In this document: positions 34,408-43,517 of the stretch, piece by piece | Layout: every line of letters starts with the position of its first letter | Numbering within the stretch: position 1 is the first letter of the stretch | Origin: Rathayibacter sp. SW19 | GTDB lineage: Bacteria; Actinomycetota; Actinomycetes; Actinomycetales; Microbacteriaceae | Direction of reading: 5' to 3' | DNA length: 64,000 nucleotides | NCBI RefSeq assembly: GCF_030866825.1 | Contig: NZ_CP133020.1 | Span: 2,852,001-2,916,000, forward strand | The notes under the pieces: generated by a model | What the model was told of the DNA's origin: nothing | The model's input: only the letters and a program-made list of their open reading frames with translations | Databases searched by the model: none | Position numbers and translations under genes: made by a program

Positions 34408-35984
34408 AGCGGCTCCGGAAGGGCGCTGGTAGTGGTGTCGCCCCGTAGCCTCTTGATGACCAGTTCGGCGCTGATCAGACACATCGGCAAACCGATGCCC
34501 GGCACGGTGGTCCCGCCGGCATACAGGAGCCCGTCGACTTTCGAGGACACATTCTTGCCACGCAGGAACGCGCTCTGCCGCAACGTGTGTGCCGGCCCAA
34601 GGGCGCTGCCTTTCCAGGAGTGGAAGCCCGCCTCGAAGTCGCCCGGTCCGAGGGTTCGCCGCAGCACAATGCGCTCAGCGAGATCGGGGATACCCGCCCA
34701 CTGGGAGATCTGCCGGATGACCGTATCGGCGACCGCCTCCACAGAGTCGTCCCCAGCACCGTTGATGCCGCCGCCGCCGATGCTCGGGTCTGCCGGCACC
34801 GGGACCAGAACGAACAGGTTCTCGTGCCCGGCTGGGGCCACGGCCGGGTCGGTGGCGCTCGGCCGGCAGACGTAGATCGATGCGGGGTCGGGAATCGAGG
34901 TCGGTGCGGTGAAGATGCGGCCGAAGTTCTCGGCCCAATCCTCGGTGAAGAACAGGCTGTGATGGGCCAGTTCCGGCAAGCTGCCGGCAACGCCGAGGAA
35001 AACCAGGATCGCCCCGGGGCCGGCGGTGCGAGTTGACCACCATTCCTCCGGGTAGCTGCGCAGTGTCGCAGGCAGCAGCTCGGTCTCGGTGTGGTGCAGA
35101 TCGGCGGCCGAGACAACAACATCCGCCGCCACCTGCCGCATCGCGCCGTCACCATCGGTGAAATCAACGCCGGTCACCCGTGCACGTTTGCCCGCCGCCG
35201 TGGTGGTGATCCTTCTTGCCCGGGCGCCGGTGACGATGCTCACTCCTTCCGCCTGGGCCAGGCCGGTGATGCTGGCGATGACCGCGGCGAATCCGCCGTC
35301 GGGATAGTACACGCCGTCCTCCAAGTCCAGGTGACTCATCAGGTGATAGAGGCTAGGGGTCAGCGACGGGGACGAACCCAGGAACACGGCCGGGTACCCG
35401 AGAATCTGCCGCAACCGGCGATCCGTCACGTAGCGGGCGGCGAAACCATCCAGCGGTTGCAGCAGCAGCCGCGTCAATCGCGGCATGCGCTTGACCACAT
35501 CGAATGCCAGCAGGCGGCGCGGGGAGGCGAAGGTGCTGTAGAGAAAACGGCGCAGAGCAACCTCGTATGCATCTTTCGCGGAGACAAGATATCGGTTCAG
35601 GGCGGTACCGGCACCGGGCTCGATCCGCTCGAACGTGCGCAGGTTCGCGGCTCGTTCGGCCATCACATCCACCGAATCGCCATGTTTCTCGAAGAACACC
35701 CGGTAGCCGGGGTTCAGCCGCGTCAGTGCGAGCTGCTGAGCGCTGGACGTGCCTAGCAGACGATAGAAATGATCGAACACCTCCGGCATGAGATACCACG
35801 AAGGCCCGGTGTCGAACCGAAACCCATCTTTCTGCCAGCTGCCCGCTCGTCCGCCGAGCTCGCTTCGCGCTTCCAGGAGAGTGGCCTGATGTCCCTCTCG
35901 GGCCAGCAGTGCTGCGGTTGCCAGGCCGGCGATGCCGCCGCCGATAACCACAACTGTCTTCCTGGCTTGGAGACCGCCACTCAC
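34404..35984 (-). CDS. crtI: Phytoene desaturase
   Basis: 526 aa from GTG 35984, overlapping the crtB stop (GTGA). FAD-binding start TVVVIGGGIAGLATAALLA, LLEARSELGGRAGSWQKDGF and FDTGPSWYLMPEVFD; the C-terminal carotenoid-oxidoreductase signature is YAGGTTVPGIGLPMCLISAE. It introduces four double bases of conjugation stepwise to convert phytoene to lycopene. The frame is open further upstream, but that part overlaps crtB and lacks the family N-terminus. Confidence 0.93.
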   Translation of the reverse strand: MSGGLQARKTVVVIGGGIAGLATAALLAREGHQATLLEARSELGGRAGSWQKDGFRFDTGPSWYLMPEVFDHFYRLLGTSSAQQLALTRLNPGYRVFFEKHGDSVDVMAERAANLRTFERIEPGAGTALNRYLVSAKDAYEVALRRFLYSTFASPRRLLAFDVVKRMPRLTRLLLQPLDGFAARYVTDRRLRQILGYPAVFLGSSPSLTPSLYHLMSHLDLEDGVYYPDGGFAAVIASITGLAQAEGVSIVTGARARRITTTAAGKRARVTGVDFTDGDGAMRQVAADVVVSAADLHHTETELLPATLRSYPEEWWSTRTAGPGAILVFLGVAGSLPELAHHSLFFTEDWAENFGRIFTAPTSIPDPASIYVCRPSATDPAVAPAGHENLFVLVPVPADPSIGGGGINGAGDDSVEAVADTVIRQISQWAGIPDLAERIVLRRTLGPGDFEAGFHSWKGSALGPAHTLRQSAFLRGKNVSSKVDGLLYAGGTTVPGIGLPMCLISAELVIKRLRGDTTTSALPEPL

Positions 35985-36877
35985 GACGTACTCCGCATTC
36001 TTGCGCCGGTTTTCGCCTGAAAGACGATGCGCAACTTCATCGCAGTGGGCACCCGAATGCGTGTCTGCAGTAGATCTGCTGCCGGCGTGTCCCGAATTCG
36101 GCGGGTCAACGCCGCGAACAGGCCGTTCGCCGAGACGACCGCCGTGCGGCAGTCGGCAGGAAGGTTCGGAATGACCGCCGCCGCCGTGTCCAGATCGGAC
36201 TCGATGTCCGCAACCAACCCCATCTTCTGCGCCTCCGTGAGGCAATCCGGATCGATTTCCGGGAAGTAGTTGCGGCCCAGCTGACTCCAGTCAGTACGCA
36301 GGTCGCGCAGAAAGTTGATCTTCTGAAAAGCAGCACCCAACGCTCTGGCGCCTTCCTCGAGGCGTCCGCGTTGGCTCGGCACGCTCGGCACACCATGCAG
36401 GAACGCCTTCAAACACATCAGCCCGACAACCTCGGCCGACCCATAGATGTAATCGTGCATTTCATCCGCGGTGAACGCCGCCGGGTTCAGGTCACGGCGC
36501 ATGGACGCGAAGAACGGCGCTGTCAACTCGGTGCCGATCCCGACAGTGCGGGCGGTGGTGGCGAACGCGTGCACGACCAGGTTGGTGCCGTACCCGGCCT
36601 GCAGTGCACTGTCTGTCTCAGCTTCGAATGCTTCAAGCAGAGCCCGCTGTGCGTCGAGATCCAGACCCGCCTCCGCGGCCGCACCATCGACGATCTCGTC
36701 GGCTATGCGCACCAACCCATAAATGTTCTCGACATGCGCCCGGACACGCCGCCCCAACAGGCGTGAGGCCATCCCGAACGATGTCGAATACTCACGGATG
36801 ATCTGCGCTGAACTCCTGTGCGCCGCGCGAGAATACAAGCCCAGGCCCACAGGGGCGTCCGTGTGACCGAATCTCAT
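35981..36877 (-). CDS. crtB: Phytoene synthase
   Basis: 298 aa from ATG 36877, overlapping the crtE stop (ATGA). Trans-isoprenyl diphosphate synthase (head-to-head) motifs: REYSTSFGMASRLL, the first Asp motif VRIADEIVDG, and the second RDLRTDWSQLGRNYFP. It condenses two geranylgeranyl diphosphates to phytoene. Length and motifs are standard. Confidence 0.93.
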   Translation of the reverse strand: MRFGHTDAPVGLGLYSRAAHRSSAQIIREYSTSFGMASRLLGRRVRAHVENIYGLVRIADEIVDGAAAEAGLDLDAQRALLEAFEAETDSALQAGYGTNLVVHAFATTARTVGIGTELTAPFFASMRRDLNPAAFTADEMHDYIYGSAEVVGLMCLKAFLHGVPSVPSQRGRLEEGARALGAAFQKINFLRDLRTDWSQLGRNYFPEIDPDCLTEAQKMGLVADIESDLDTAAAVIPNLPADCRTAVVSANGLFAALTRRIRDTPAADLLQTRIRVPTAMKLRIVFQAKTGARMRSTS

Positions 36878-37941
36878 GACGCGCGCTCGCACGCTTTCCG
36901 TGCCACGTCCACCAACTGCTCCCCCAGACCTGCTGGGATCGCCGACGAGTCGATCGCAGCGATGGCCAGTTGTGTCTGATCGGCGATCAGAGTCTCGATG
37001 AACGCGCGCGCGCCACCTGCCAGGATGTTTTTCACGCGCTGCAGATCGGAATCGGTGACACGTTCGCGCCCCAGGATCTCGTGCAGTTCGCCGGTGTCGT
37101 CTCTCTGTAACGCATAACACATCAGGGCGGTCATCTTGTGTTCGCGCAGATCGCTCGTCGTGCTCTTGCCCGTTACGTCTTCGGCGCCGAAGATTCCGAG
37201 GATGTCGTCACGCAGCTGGAACGCGATGCCGATATGGCGTCCATACTCGCCGAGTGCGGTCAGAGCAACTTCACCGGCGCCGGCCAGGATTGCGCCGGCG
37301 CGCAACGGTGCCTGGAAGGAGTAGTGGGCGGTTTTCCATTGCGTCATCGAGAGCACTTCCGAGAACACCGGGAGCTCTACGGTGGTGCTGAAGGCGACGT
37401 CGGCCAGTTCACCGGCGGCGGTGACGAACATGCATTCCTCCAGCAACTCCAACAGCGCACACCGGGTCCCTGCGGCGATATCCAGGCGGGCGATCTGTGC
37501 CTGTGCCGCATGAATCAGCAGGTCGCCGGCCAGGATGGCGGATGCTTCGCCCCACACTGTGGCGGATGCTGCGTTCACGCCGCGATCGGCAGCGTGAGCG
37601 GAAAACGCTCCGAGAAGGTTCGGTTGCCCCCGCCGCATCGTGTCCCCATCGATCACATCATCATGCAGCAGGAACGCGGTATGCAGCAGTTCGAACGCGG
37701 TCGCGACAACCACGACGTCCTCGTCATGTTTCCCGCCCAGCGCGTGATATGCGTTGACCACCAGCGCGGGGCGAAACTTCTTCCCGCCTTCACACGCGCG
37801 CCGGGTGCCTGACCACAGTGCCGCATATTGGCGACCGTATGGGCCTGCCAGCGACTGTTTAGCGTTGAAGAAATCAGAAATGCGCATCTCCACTTGCGCG
37901 ACGCAGTCCGAACCGCGAGGTCGCGATACCGTCAATATCAT
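36874..37941 (-). CDS. crtE: Geranylgeranyl diphosphate synthase
   Basis: 355 aa. Prenyltransferase motifs: GGKKFRPALVV, first Asp-rich motif LLHDDVIDGDTMRRG, QWKTAHYSF, and the second FQLRDDILGIFG; KMTALMCYALQ follows. ATG 37941 overlaps the idi stop (ATGA). It supplies C20 diphosphate for phytoene synthesis. Confidence 0.92.
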   Translation of the reverse strand: MILTVSRPRGSDCVAQVEMRISDFFNAKQSLAGPYGRQYAALWSGTRRACEGGKKFRPALVVNAYHALGGKHDEDVVVVATAFELLHTAFLLHDDVIDGDTMRRGQPNLLGAFSAHAADRGVNAASATVWGEASAILAGDLLIHAAQAQIARLDIAAGTRCALLELLEECMFVTAAGELADVAFSTTVELPVFSEVLSMTQWKTAHYSFQAPLRAGAILAGAGEVALTALGEYGRHIGIAFQLRDDILGIFGAEDVTGKSTTSDLREHKMTALMCYALQRDDTGELHEILGRERVTDSDLQRVKNILAGGARAFIETLIADQTQLAIAAIDSSAIPAGLGEQLVDVARKACERAS

Positions 37942-38534
37942 CGCAGTGCTCCCTCCCGGACATCAGGCCGGACGGTTTGCCACATGCTGTTGCCCGTTCC
38001 GCCCAAAAGAGGCAGCAACTTGGCCTGCAGCACAAGCCACGGGCTGAACACCCAGGGAGTGAGCCGGATGGACCGGCCAAGTGCAAGCGGGTCGGTCCAG
38101 GCGTAGTCCATCACCTCACTCGGGTGAAGTACCGGCTGCATCAACGTCGAGGCAACATACACCGGGCAGATCTCGTTCTCGACCACACCCGAAGCATCCC
38201 TCGCCCGGTAACGGAACACCGGCAACGCCAACTCCACCCGCGTCAGCACCAAACCGACCTCGAATTCGGCACGCCGATGAACCGCCGCAAGGACCGACTC
38301 AGCAGGCCGCGGGTGCCCGCAAAACGAATTCGACCACACCCCCGGCCAGGCTGCTTTCGTCAACGCACGCCGCGTCAACAACACCTCGCCCGACTCGTTG
38401 GTCACATAACAGGAAAAAGCCAGATGCAACGGTGTCTCCGGCCCATGAACCCCCGCCTTCGAGGTCGCACCAACCGGTTGTCCCGCCTCGTCCAGGAGAA
38501 TGACCTCCTCAACATCCGCCGCGTTCACCATCAC
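37938..38534 (-). CDS. idi: Isopentenyl-diphosphate delta-isomerase type 1
   Basis: 198 aa. Nudix-fold IDI with the catalytic Cys in SNSFCGHPRP and the catalytic Glu in VENEICPVYV; LLTRRALTKAAWPGVW precedes them. Being first in the operon, it sets the IPP/DMAPP balance; DMAPP is needed both for CrtE and as the C5 donor for CrtEb. The start is ATG 38534 or 38531. Confidence 0.93.
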   Translation of the reverse strand: MMVNAADVEEVILLDEAGQPVGATSKAGVHGPETPLHLAFSCYVTNESGEVLLTRRALTKAAWPGVWSNSFCGHPRPAESVLAAVHRRAEFEVGLVLTRVELALPVFRYRARDASGVVENEICPVYVASTLMQPVLHPSEVMDYAWTDPLALGRSIRLTPWVFSPWLVLQAKLLPLLGGTGNSMWQTVRPDVREGALR

Positions 38535-38569
38535 GACCTCCCAAGCCGAGCATTAGATCAAACACGCCT

Positions 38570-38595
38570 AGCCTAGCTAATAAATAGCTTAGTAA
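38570..38595. promoter_or_regulatory. Candidate CrtR operator between idi and crtR
   Basis: In the 89-bp divergent region, TAGCTA (38574-38579) and TAGCTTA (38585-38591) form an AT-rich imperfect inverted repeat, flanked by further CTAG/TTAG steps. It is the only AT-rich symmetric element between the two genes and suits a MarR-type binding site controlling both directions. Confidence 0.5.
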
Positions 38596-38623
38596 GCATC
38601 GTGTTGAGGAATAGAATACCCGT

Positions 38624-39244
38624 ATGCCTGAGCCACGCAACATGCACCTTGGTGCCGCTGACGCGATGCTCGACCCGCGAATCATCGATCCGGGGCAGCA
38701 ACTGGTCGACTACTCGGGAATGGATGAAGAAGAGATCACCGAGATAACCCGGGTGCTGGTGGGCATCCGCCGGTGGCGCGAATCGGAACAGGCCATGAGC
38801 TTCCGGTCGCGCAGTCACATGCAGTTGAACGAAACCGACATGAAGGCGCTGCGCTTTCTCGTCGTTGCGCAGAATCAGGGTGTCATCGCGACCCCTGGGG
38901 CTCTGGCCGAGCACCTGGGCATATCCACAGCATCCACTACAAAGTTGCTGGACCGATTGGCTGCAGCCGGCCACATTCAACGCTCGCCCCACCCCACCGA
39001 CCGACGGGCCCTGGCGATCACGATCACCACGCACACGCACCAACAGGTCCGGGATACGGTAGGTAAGATGCATGCCCGCCGATTCGACGTCGCAGCACGC
39101 CTGAGTTCGTCCGAGCGCGAGACCGTCATCCGATTCTTGAACGAACTCAGCGACACCGGCGATGAACCAATCGAAATGGAAGGTCAGCCCGGGATCAACT
39201 CTTCGGATGCTCCCACGAAGCGATCGACCCCTCGATCAGAGTGA
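38624..39244 (+). CDS. crtR: MarR-family regulator of the carotenoid operon (CrtR-like)
   Basis: 206 aa. Winged-helix MarR core: ETDMKALRFLVVAQNQ, PGALAEHLGISTASTTKLLD and the wing RSPHPTDRRALAITIT. It is divergent from idi, as CrtR is divergent from the crt operon in Corynebacterium glutamicum, where the regulator is released from DNA by geranylgeranyl diphosphate. The ligand here is inferred by analogy. The 3' end overlaps the convergent gene by 50 bp. Confidence 0.82.
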   Translation: MPEPRNMHLGAADAMLDPRIIDPGQQLVDYSGMDEEEITEITRVLVGIRRWRESEQAMSFRSRSHMQLNETDMKALRFLVVAQNQGVIATPGALAEHLGISTASTTKLLDRLAAAGHIQRSPHPTDRRALAITITTHTHQQVRDTVGKMHARRFDVAARLSSSERETVIRFLNELSDTGDEPIEMEGQPGINSSDAPTKRSTPRSE

Positions 39245-39641
39245 ACAGCACATGAGATTCGGGCAGCCGGGTCTGTTCCCATTCTGCCGCGACGGCGGGA
39301 CTGCGCACCGTCAACTTCGACATCAGATGCGCCCACTCGTAGGCCAGCTGGCCGACGGTAACCGGAATCGGCTCCAGCGCGTCATCCACCTCAAGGATCT
39401 TCGCTCGGTTGAAGGTGTACCCGCGCGTGTCGGCCTCATCGGCGATCCCGCACAGAAACGCGCCGATTGCCCTCGATGGACTCGAATGGGCACGGAAACG
39501 CTCCAGCTGCGGGTGCCGCTGGTATCCGCGCGTCCGGTCTGCAAGCACCGCCTGAGCCAGCAACCCCTCACGCCAGCACGCCGCCAATGCCTGCCGATCG
39601 AAATAGCGTGGATGAACCGACCAGAGTCTCATGATGAGCAA
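39195..39641 (-). CDS. Pyrimidine-dimer DNA glycosylase family protein (T4 endonuclease V-like)
   Basis: 148 aa. The block MRLWSVHPRYFDRQAL, CWREGLLAQAVLADRTRGYQ and HPQLERFRAHSSP is the signature of the bacterial Pyr_excise family related to phage T4 endonuclease V, which cuts at UV-induced cyclobutane dimers. MRLW may be the true start (ATG 39632). It overlaps the crtR 3' end by 50 bp in convergent orientation. Activity is inferred from the family; a role in UV repair would fit the neighbouring carotenoid genes. Confidence 0.75.
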   Translation of the reverse strand: MLIMRLWSVHPRYFDRQALAACWREGLLAQAVLADRTRGYQRHPQLERFRAHSSPSRAIGAFLCGIADEADTRGYTFNRAKILEVDDALEPIPVTVGQLAYEWAHLMSKLTVRSPAVAAEWEQTRLPESHVLFTLIEGSIASWEHPKS

Positions 39642-39697
39642 ACTAACAGGTGTGCCTGGAAGCAGGCGAGCCGTGGCGATCGAGCTGGAGTCAGCAC

Positions 39698-41056
39698 ATG
39701 GGCATAACCTATTCCACGATCGTTGATGCGACCATTCAGGATGTCTTCGGCTGGCATACCAGGCCGGGCGCCTTCACCCGGCTTTCTCCACCGTGGCAGC
39801 CCGTCAGCCTTCGCGCTGAAAGCGATAACCTGCAGGACGGGGAGGCGCTCCTCCGCCTTCCGGGCGGACTCACCTGGGTCTCCCGGCATGACCCGACCCG
39901 GTACCGGCCGCCCCACCAGTTCGTCGACACCATCGCCGCCGGCGGACTTGCGTCCATTCCGGTCTACACCGCGCTGCGCTGGCGACACACCCACCAGTTC
40001 GCGGATGCCGGCAACGAACGAACCCGGGTCACCGATCGTGTCGAGACACCACTGGGATCGCATCTGCTGCGGCCGATGTTCCTCTACCGGCACAGCCAAC
40101 TCGCCGGCGACCTCGCCGCCCATCGCTGGGCAACAGAAAACGGTGCCAGACCGCTCACCATCGCTGTGACCGGGACCTCTGGCCTGGTCGGCTCAGCATT
40201 GTGCGCATTTCTCACCTCCGGTGGTCACCGGGTTATCCGCCTGGTAAGGCGACAAGCCCACGGCGGCGATGAGCGCACGTGGAATCCGATGAAGCCCAAT
40301 GCCGGCTTGCTGGAAGGAATAGACGCGCTCGTCCACCTCGCGGGCGAATCGATAGCCGGACGCTTCACCCCCGCCCACAAGCGCGCGATCCGTGACAGCC
40401 GAATCGCACCGACCCGGCTGCTGTGCGAACTGGCCACCACAACCCGACCGGGACCTCGAACGATCGTGGCCGCCTCCGCCATCGGCTACTACGGAGCCGA
40501 CCGCGGGGACGAGGCCCTCACCGAGGAGAGCCCCGCAGGTGAGAGCTTTCTCGCGAATGTCGTCGCAGACTGGGAAGCAGCCACCCGACCCGCCGCAACG
40601 GCAGGCATCCGCGTCATCAACATCCGTACCGGCATCGTGCAATCCCCGCGCGGTGGCACCCTGCGCCTGCTGCGCCCGCTCTTCGCCCTCGGCATGGGTG
40701 GCCGCATCGCCACCGGTCAACAGTGGCTGTCCTGGATCGATCTCGACGACCTCATCGACATCTACAACCGCGCACTCTTCGACACGCACCTCTCCGGCCC
40801 GGTCAACGCGGTAGCACCGCAACCCGTTCGAAACGTCGAGTACACGCGCACACTAGCGCGCGTGCTGACGAGGCCCGCTCTGATTCCCGTACCGAACCTC
40901 GGACCCCAACTGCTGCTCGGAGAGGAGGGCGCCCACGAACTCGCACAAGCGAACCAGAAGGCCGCACCCGCTAAGCTCCTGCACGTCGGGCACCACTTTC
41001 GACAGCGCAACGTCGAAGGTTCCCTGCGCCACCAGCTGGGGCGCAGCAAAGGCTGA
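39698..41056 (+). CDS. SRPBCC domain fused to TIGR01777-type sugar-nucleotide-epimerase-like protein
   Basis: 452 aa from ATG 39698 (GGAG 7 nt upstream). The N-terminal about 150 aa form an SRPBCC domain (STIVDATIQDVFGWHTRPGA, ending HRWATENG). Then an NAD(P)-binding extended SDR: IAVTGTSGLVGSALCAFL, DALVHLAGESIAGRF, VAASAIGYYGADRG (the YYG motif) and LSWIDLDDLIDIYNRAL. The C-terminal DUF1731 segment ends the protein. Homologues often lie near light-response or carotenoid genes in actinobacteria; the substrate is unknown. Confidence 0.83.
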   Translation: MGITYSTIVDATIQDVFGWHTRPGAFTRLSPPWQPVSLRAESDNLQDGEALLRLPGGLTWVSRHDPTRYRPPHQFVDTIAAGGLASIPVYTALRWRHTHQFADAGNERTRVTDRVETPLGSHLLRPMFLYRHSQLAGDLAAHRWATENGARPLTIAVTGTSGLVGSALCAFLTSGGHRVIRLVRRQAHGGDERTWNPMKPNAGLLEGIDALVHLAGESIAGRFTPAHKRAIRDSRIAPTRLLCELATTTRPGPRTIVAASAIGYYGADRGDEALTEESPAGESFLANVVADWEAATRPAATAGIRVINIRTGIVQSPRGGTLRLLRPLFALGMGGRIATGQQWLSWIDLDDLIDIYNRALFDTHLSGPVNAVAPQPVRNVEYTRTLARVLTRPALIPVPNLGPQLLLGEEGAHELAQANQKAAPAKLLHVGHHFRQRNVEGSLRHQLGRSKG

Positions 41057-41559
41057 GAGGCTCGACGGAACGGCACAAACTCAAACCGCAATACGCCACG
41101 CAGCGCTACCGTGCACCAAACCCTGTCGCGTGCGGGTTCGAGCGGTTCGCTTGGCTTGTCGGCTCGCGTGACTTGTCGGCTCAGTACGTGGACACCGTGG
41201 GCCAGTGCTCGGGAAATCACGACCACTAATACCTTGGTGCCACGAGCCCGAGCTTGAGCCTCGTCCGGTAGTACAGTCGTCGGGATTAAGGAACTGTTGT
41301 CACTAAGCACGTGCGTCAGACTCCGAAGTCTTGCCCAGCCCCACCCCTAACGATCGCCAAAATTCAGGCGCCGTCGACAGCCGGCCCTTTGTCGAAACGA
41401 TTGGAAGGAGCAACTGATGGGCGTTATGCCCACGAGGTGGATTGTCCCGGAAAACTACATCTCAAGACACTCCCCCAGCCCGAAACACCAGCTGTAGGAG
41501 CCGCGAAAACATGCGCAACGGCACCGTCCCGGGAAGTCGTCTCGCCGTACCGCGTGTCT
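41057..41559. other. Gene-poor stretch with one short frame
   Basis: No family-like coding region. A 26-codon frame at 41418-41498 (MGVMPTRWIVPENY and a short tail) has AAGGAG 7 nt before its ATG and may be the start of a gene destroyed by the insertion sequences that follow. Otherwise nothing recognisable. Confidence 0.3.
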
Positions 41560-41790
41560 CACCATTCCATTCGGGGGTTCTGAGGCACCCTGGACTCGAT
41601 TCCCCAGCATCCGCGGCTGAGCGCGACGAGTTCCGGCGGTGAGGCCGGCTGGGGCTGAGCGAGGTGATCGCGCAGGCCGGTTCGCGACTCGCCTTGCCGC
41701 TGCGGGGATCGATCCGGTCGCGGGTCAGGCGGATTGTCTGATCCGCGTGCGGGAACCAAATCCAGGTTTGCACGCGCTGCACCGTGATCT
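41560..41790 (-). mobile_element. Remnant of an ISAs1/IS4-type transposase (C-terminal part)
   Basis: In two adjacent frames the sequence reads RLTRDRIDPRSGKASR, ACAITSLS, then SPPELVALSRGCWGIES. The order (DxxSGKxxxE-type strand, AITSLS, then ELLALxRGHWxIEN) is that of the C-terminal part of ISAs1-family transposases, here frameshifted and cut. Confidence 0.5.
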
Positions 41791-41897
41791 GCCACGTCGT
41801 CGTGCGGCCATGGCCCTTCGGTCTCGGCGTGTGTTGCGGGGACAGGACCGCCCAAGTCTGCGACGCGATCCGCGTTGTCCCGCAGGCCCGGCTGGTT

Positions 41898-43140
41898 TGT
41901 CAAGTGTCGAGTTTCATAGAGGGTTGTTTGGTTGGTTTTGATGAGGGTCGGGGCCGCCTGGGTGACGGCGTGGAGGGCTTCGTATTCGGCGAGCGGGATG
42001 TGTCTGAGTTCGCTGTGGAGGCGCCGGCTGTTGTACCAGTCGATGTATTCGGCGACCGCGATCTCGAGGTCGTCGATGCCGGCCCAGGGGCCGCGGTTGC
42101 GGATCAGCTCGGCCTTGAACAGTGAGTTGAATGCTTCGGCCATGGCGTTGTCGTAACTATCTCCCTTGGAGCCGACCGAGGCGACGGCCTCGGCCTCGGC
42201 GAGGCGTTCGGTGTACGTGATGGCTCGATTTTGCACCGCGCGGTCTGAATGATGGACGAGTCCGGACAGGTCGGCACCTTCGCGCTCACGCCGCCAGATC
42301 GCCATCTTCAACGCGTCCAGGGTGAGGTCGGTATACAGCGACGTGGCCACCTGCCAGCCGCCGACCATGCGCGAGAACACGTCGAGGACGAACGCGGCAT
42401 ACACCCCTCCGGAGAACGTGCGCACATAGGTGATGTCGGCGACCAAGGGCCTGTTGACCGCGGGTGAAAAGAACTGCCAGTCGACGAGGTCTCGCGGCCG
42501 GTCGGTCTCGGCCGCCAGCTTCGTGGTCCGCGGCCCCTTGGCCCGCAGCAGTCCACGCAGTCCATGCGCTTTCATCAGCTGGCGCGCGGTGGACTCGGCG
42601 ACCTTCTCACCTGCCCGTCGCAGCGCGGCGGGCATCTTCCGCACCCCATACACGTCTTAGTTCTCCTTGTGGATTGTGATGACCTTCTCGGTCAGCTCTT
42701 GGTCTCGGACACTGCAAGCCGAGGGCTCGCGGGCCTTGGCGGCCTAGTACGTGCTCGGGGCGATCTGGGCTGGCGTGTCTTCCAACGCCCGGGAGATCGG
42801 CTCGACCCCGAACCGCTGCTTGTGCTCGTCGATGAACTCGACGCGCACGGTCACCGGGATGGGCAGTTGAGCTCCGCCGCGAAGAAAGCCGGCGCGGACT
42901 TGAGGATCTGGTTCGCACGGCGCAGTTCACGATTCTCTCGTGCCAGCTGCGCGATCCGCGCCGAGTCCGTGGTCGCCGATCCGCCCGTACGCGCCCACCC
43001 GGGTCGCGGGGTCCTTACGCGCCTCGACGGCCAGACGCGTCACGCGCTGACGAAGCTCTGCAGGGTACTTCCGTTGTGCTGCCATCTCAGGGACATTCCT
43101 TCCGGGTAATGCTCCCCTCAATCAAACACGACACGGGTCG
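41898..43140 (-). mobile_element. IS3-family insertion sequence with inactivated orfA and orfB
   Basis: About 1.24 kb. GTGTCGAGTTT (41904-41914) and AAACACGACAC (43124-43134) match as inverted termini in 10 of 11 positions. orfA begins MAAQRKYPAELRQRV near 43086 but is soon frameshifted. orfB shows the DDE integrase core: PLVADITYVRTFSGG, GLVHHSDRAVQNRAIT and DSYDNAMAEAFNSLFKAEL, ending LYETRHLT at the left terminus. An in-frame TAA at 42657-42659 interrupts IHKEN*DVYGVRKM. The element cannot make an intact transposase. Confidence 0.8.
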
Positions 43141-43517
43141 GTTCGCTTTGACGGTGAACACCCCGAGAGCGCGGGGGTGTCGCGTGGTTCGGCTTGCGGG
43201 TGGTCAGGTTAGATTTCAGGGTGAGCGGTCTCTGCGACCGTTCGGCTTCCAGTGTTCGTTCAGGACCGCGGCCGCGAACGCGGGTCAAAAAAGGGTGGTC
43301 CTCTGGTTCTTAACCCCCACGAGTATCGGATGATCTGTTGTGCTTTGCGGGGCCCGCGAGGGTCTGTGGTCGAATGCACGAGATTATAGCCAGTGCAATT
43401 ATCAGACGATTTCTCACAGTTTCGTATTCTGTGGTAATTCGTGGTTAGGCTGGGCAAAACTGACACGTTGCTGTGCTATGTGGTCCAGCTTCGGCTATTT
43501 GGTGAGGCGGGGACACT
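43141..43517. other. Upstream region of the ice-binding gene
   Basis: About 375 bp with lower GC than its surroundings near 43380-43445. No coding frame was recognised. It should contain the promoter of the surface-protein gene; I could not fix -35/-10 boxes. Confidence 0.35.

Noticed and set aside
35985..36245. N-terminal extension of crtI
   Set aside because: It lies within crtB and lacks similarity to phytoene desaturases; the GTGA overlap start fits the operon pattern.
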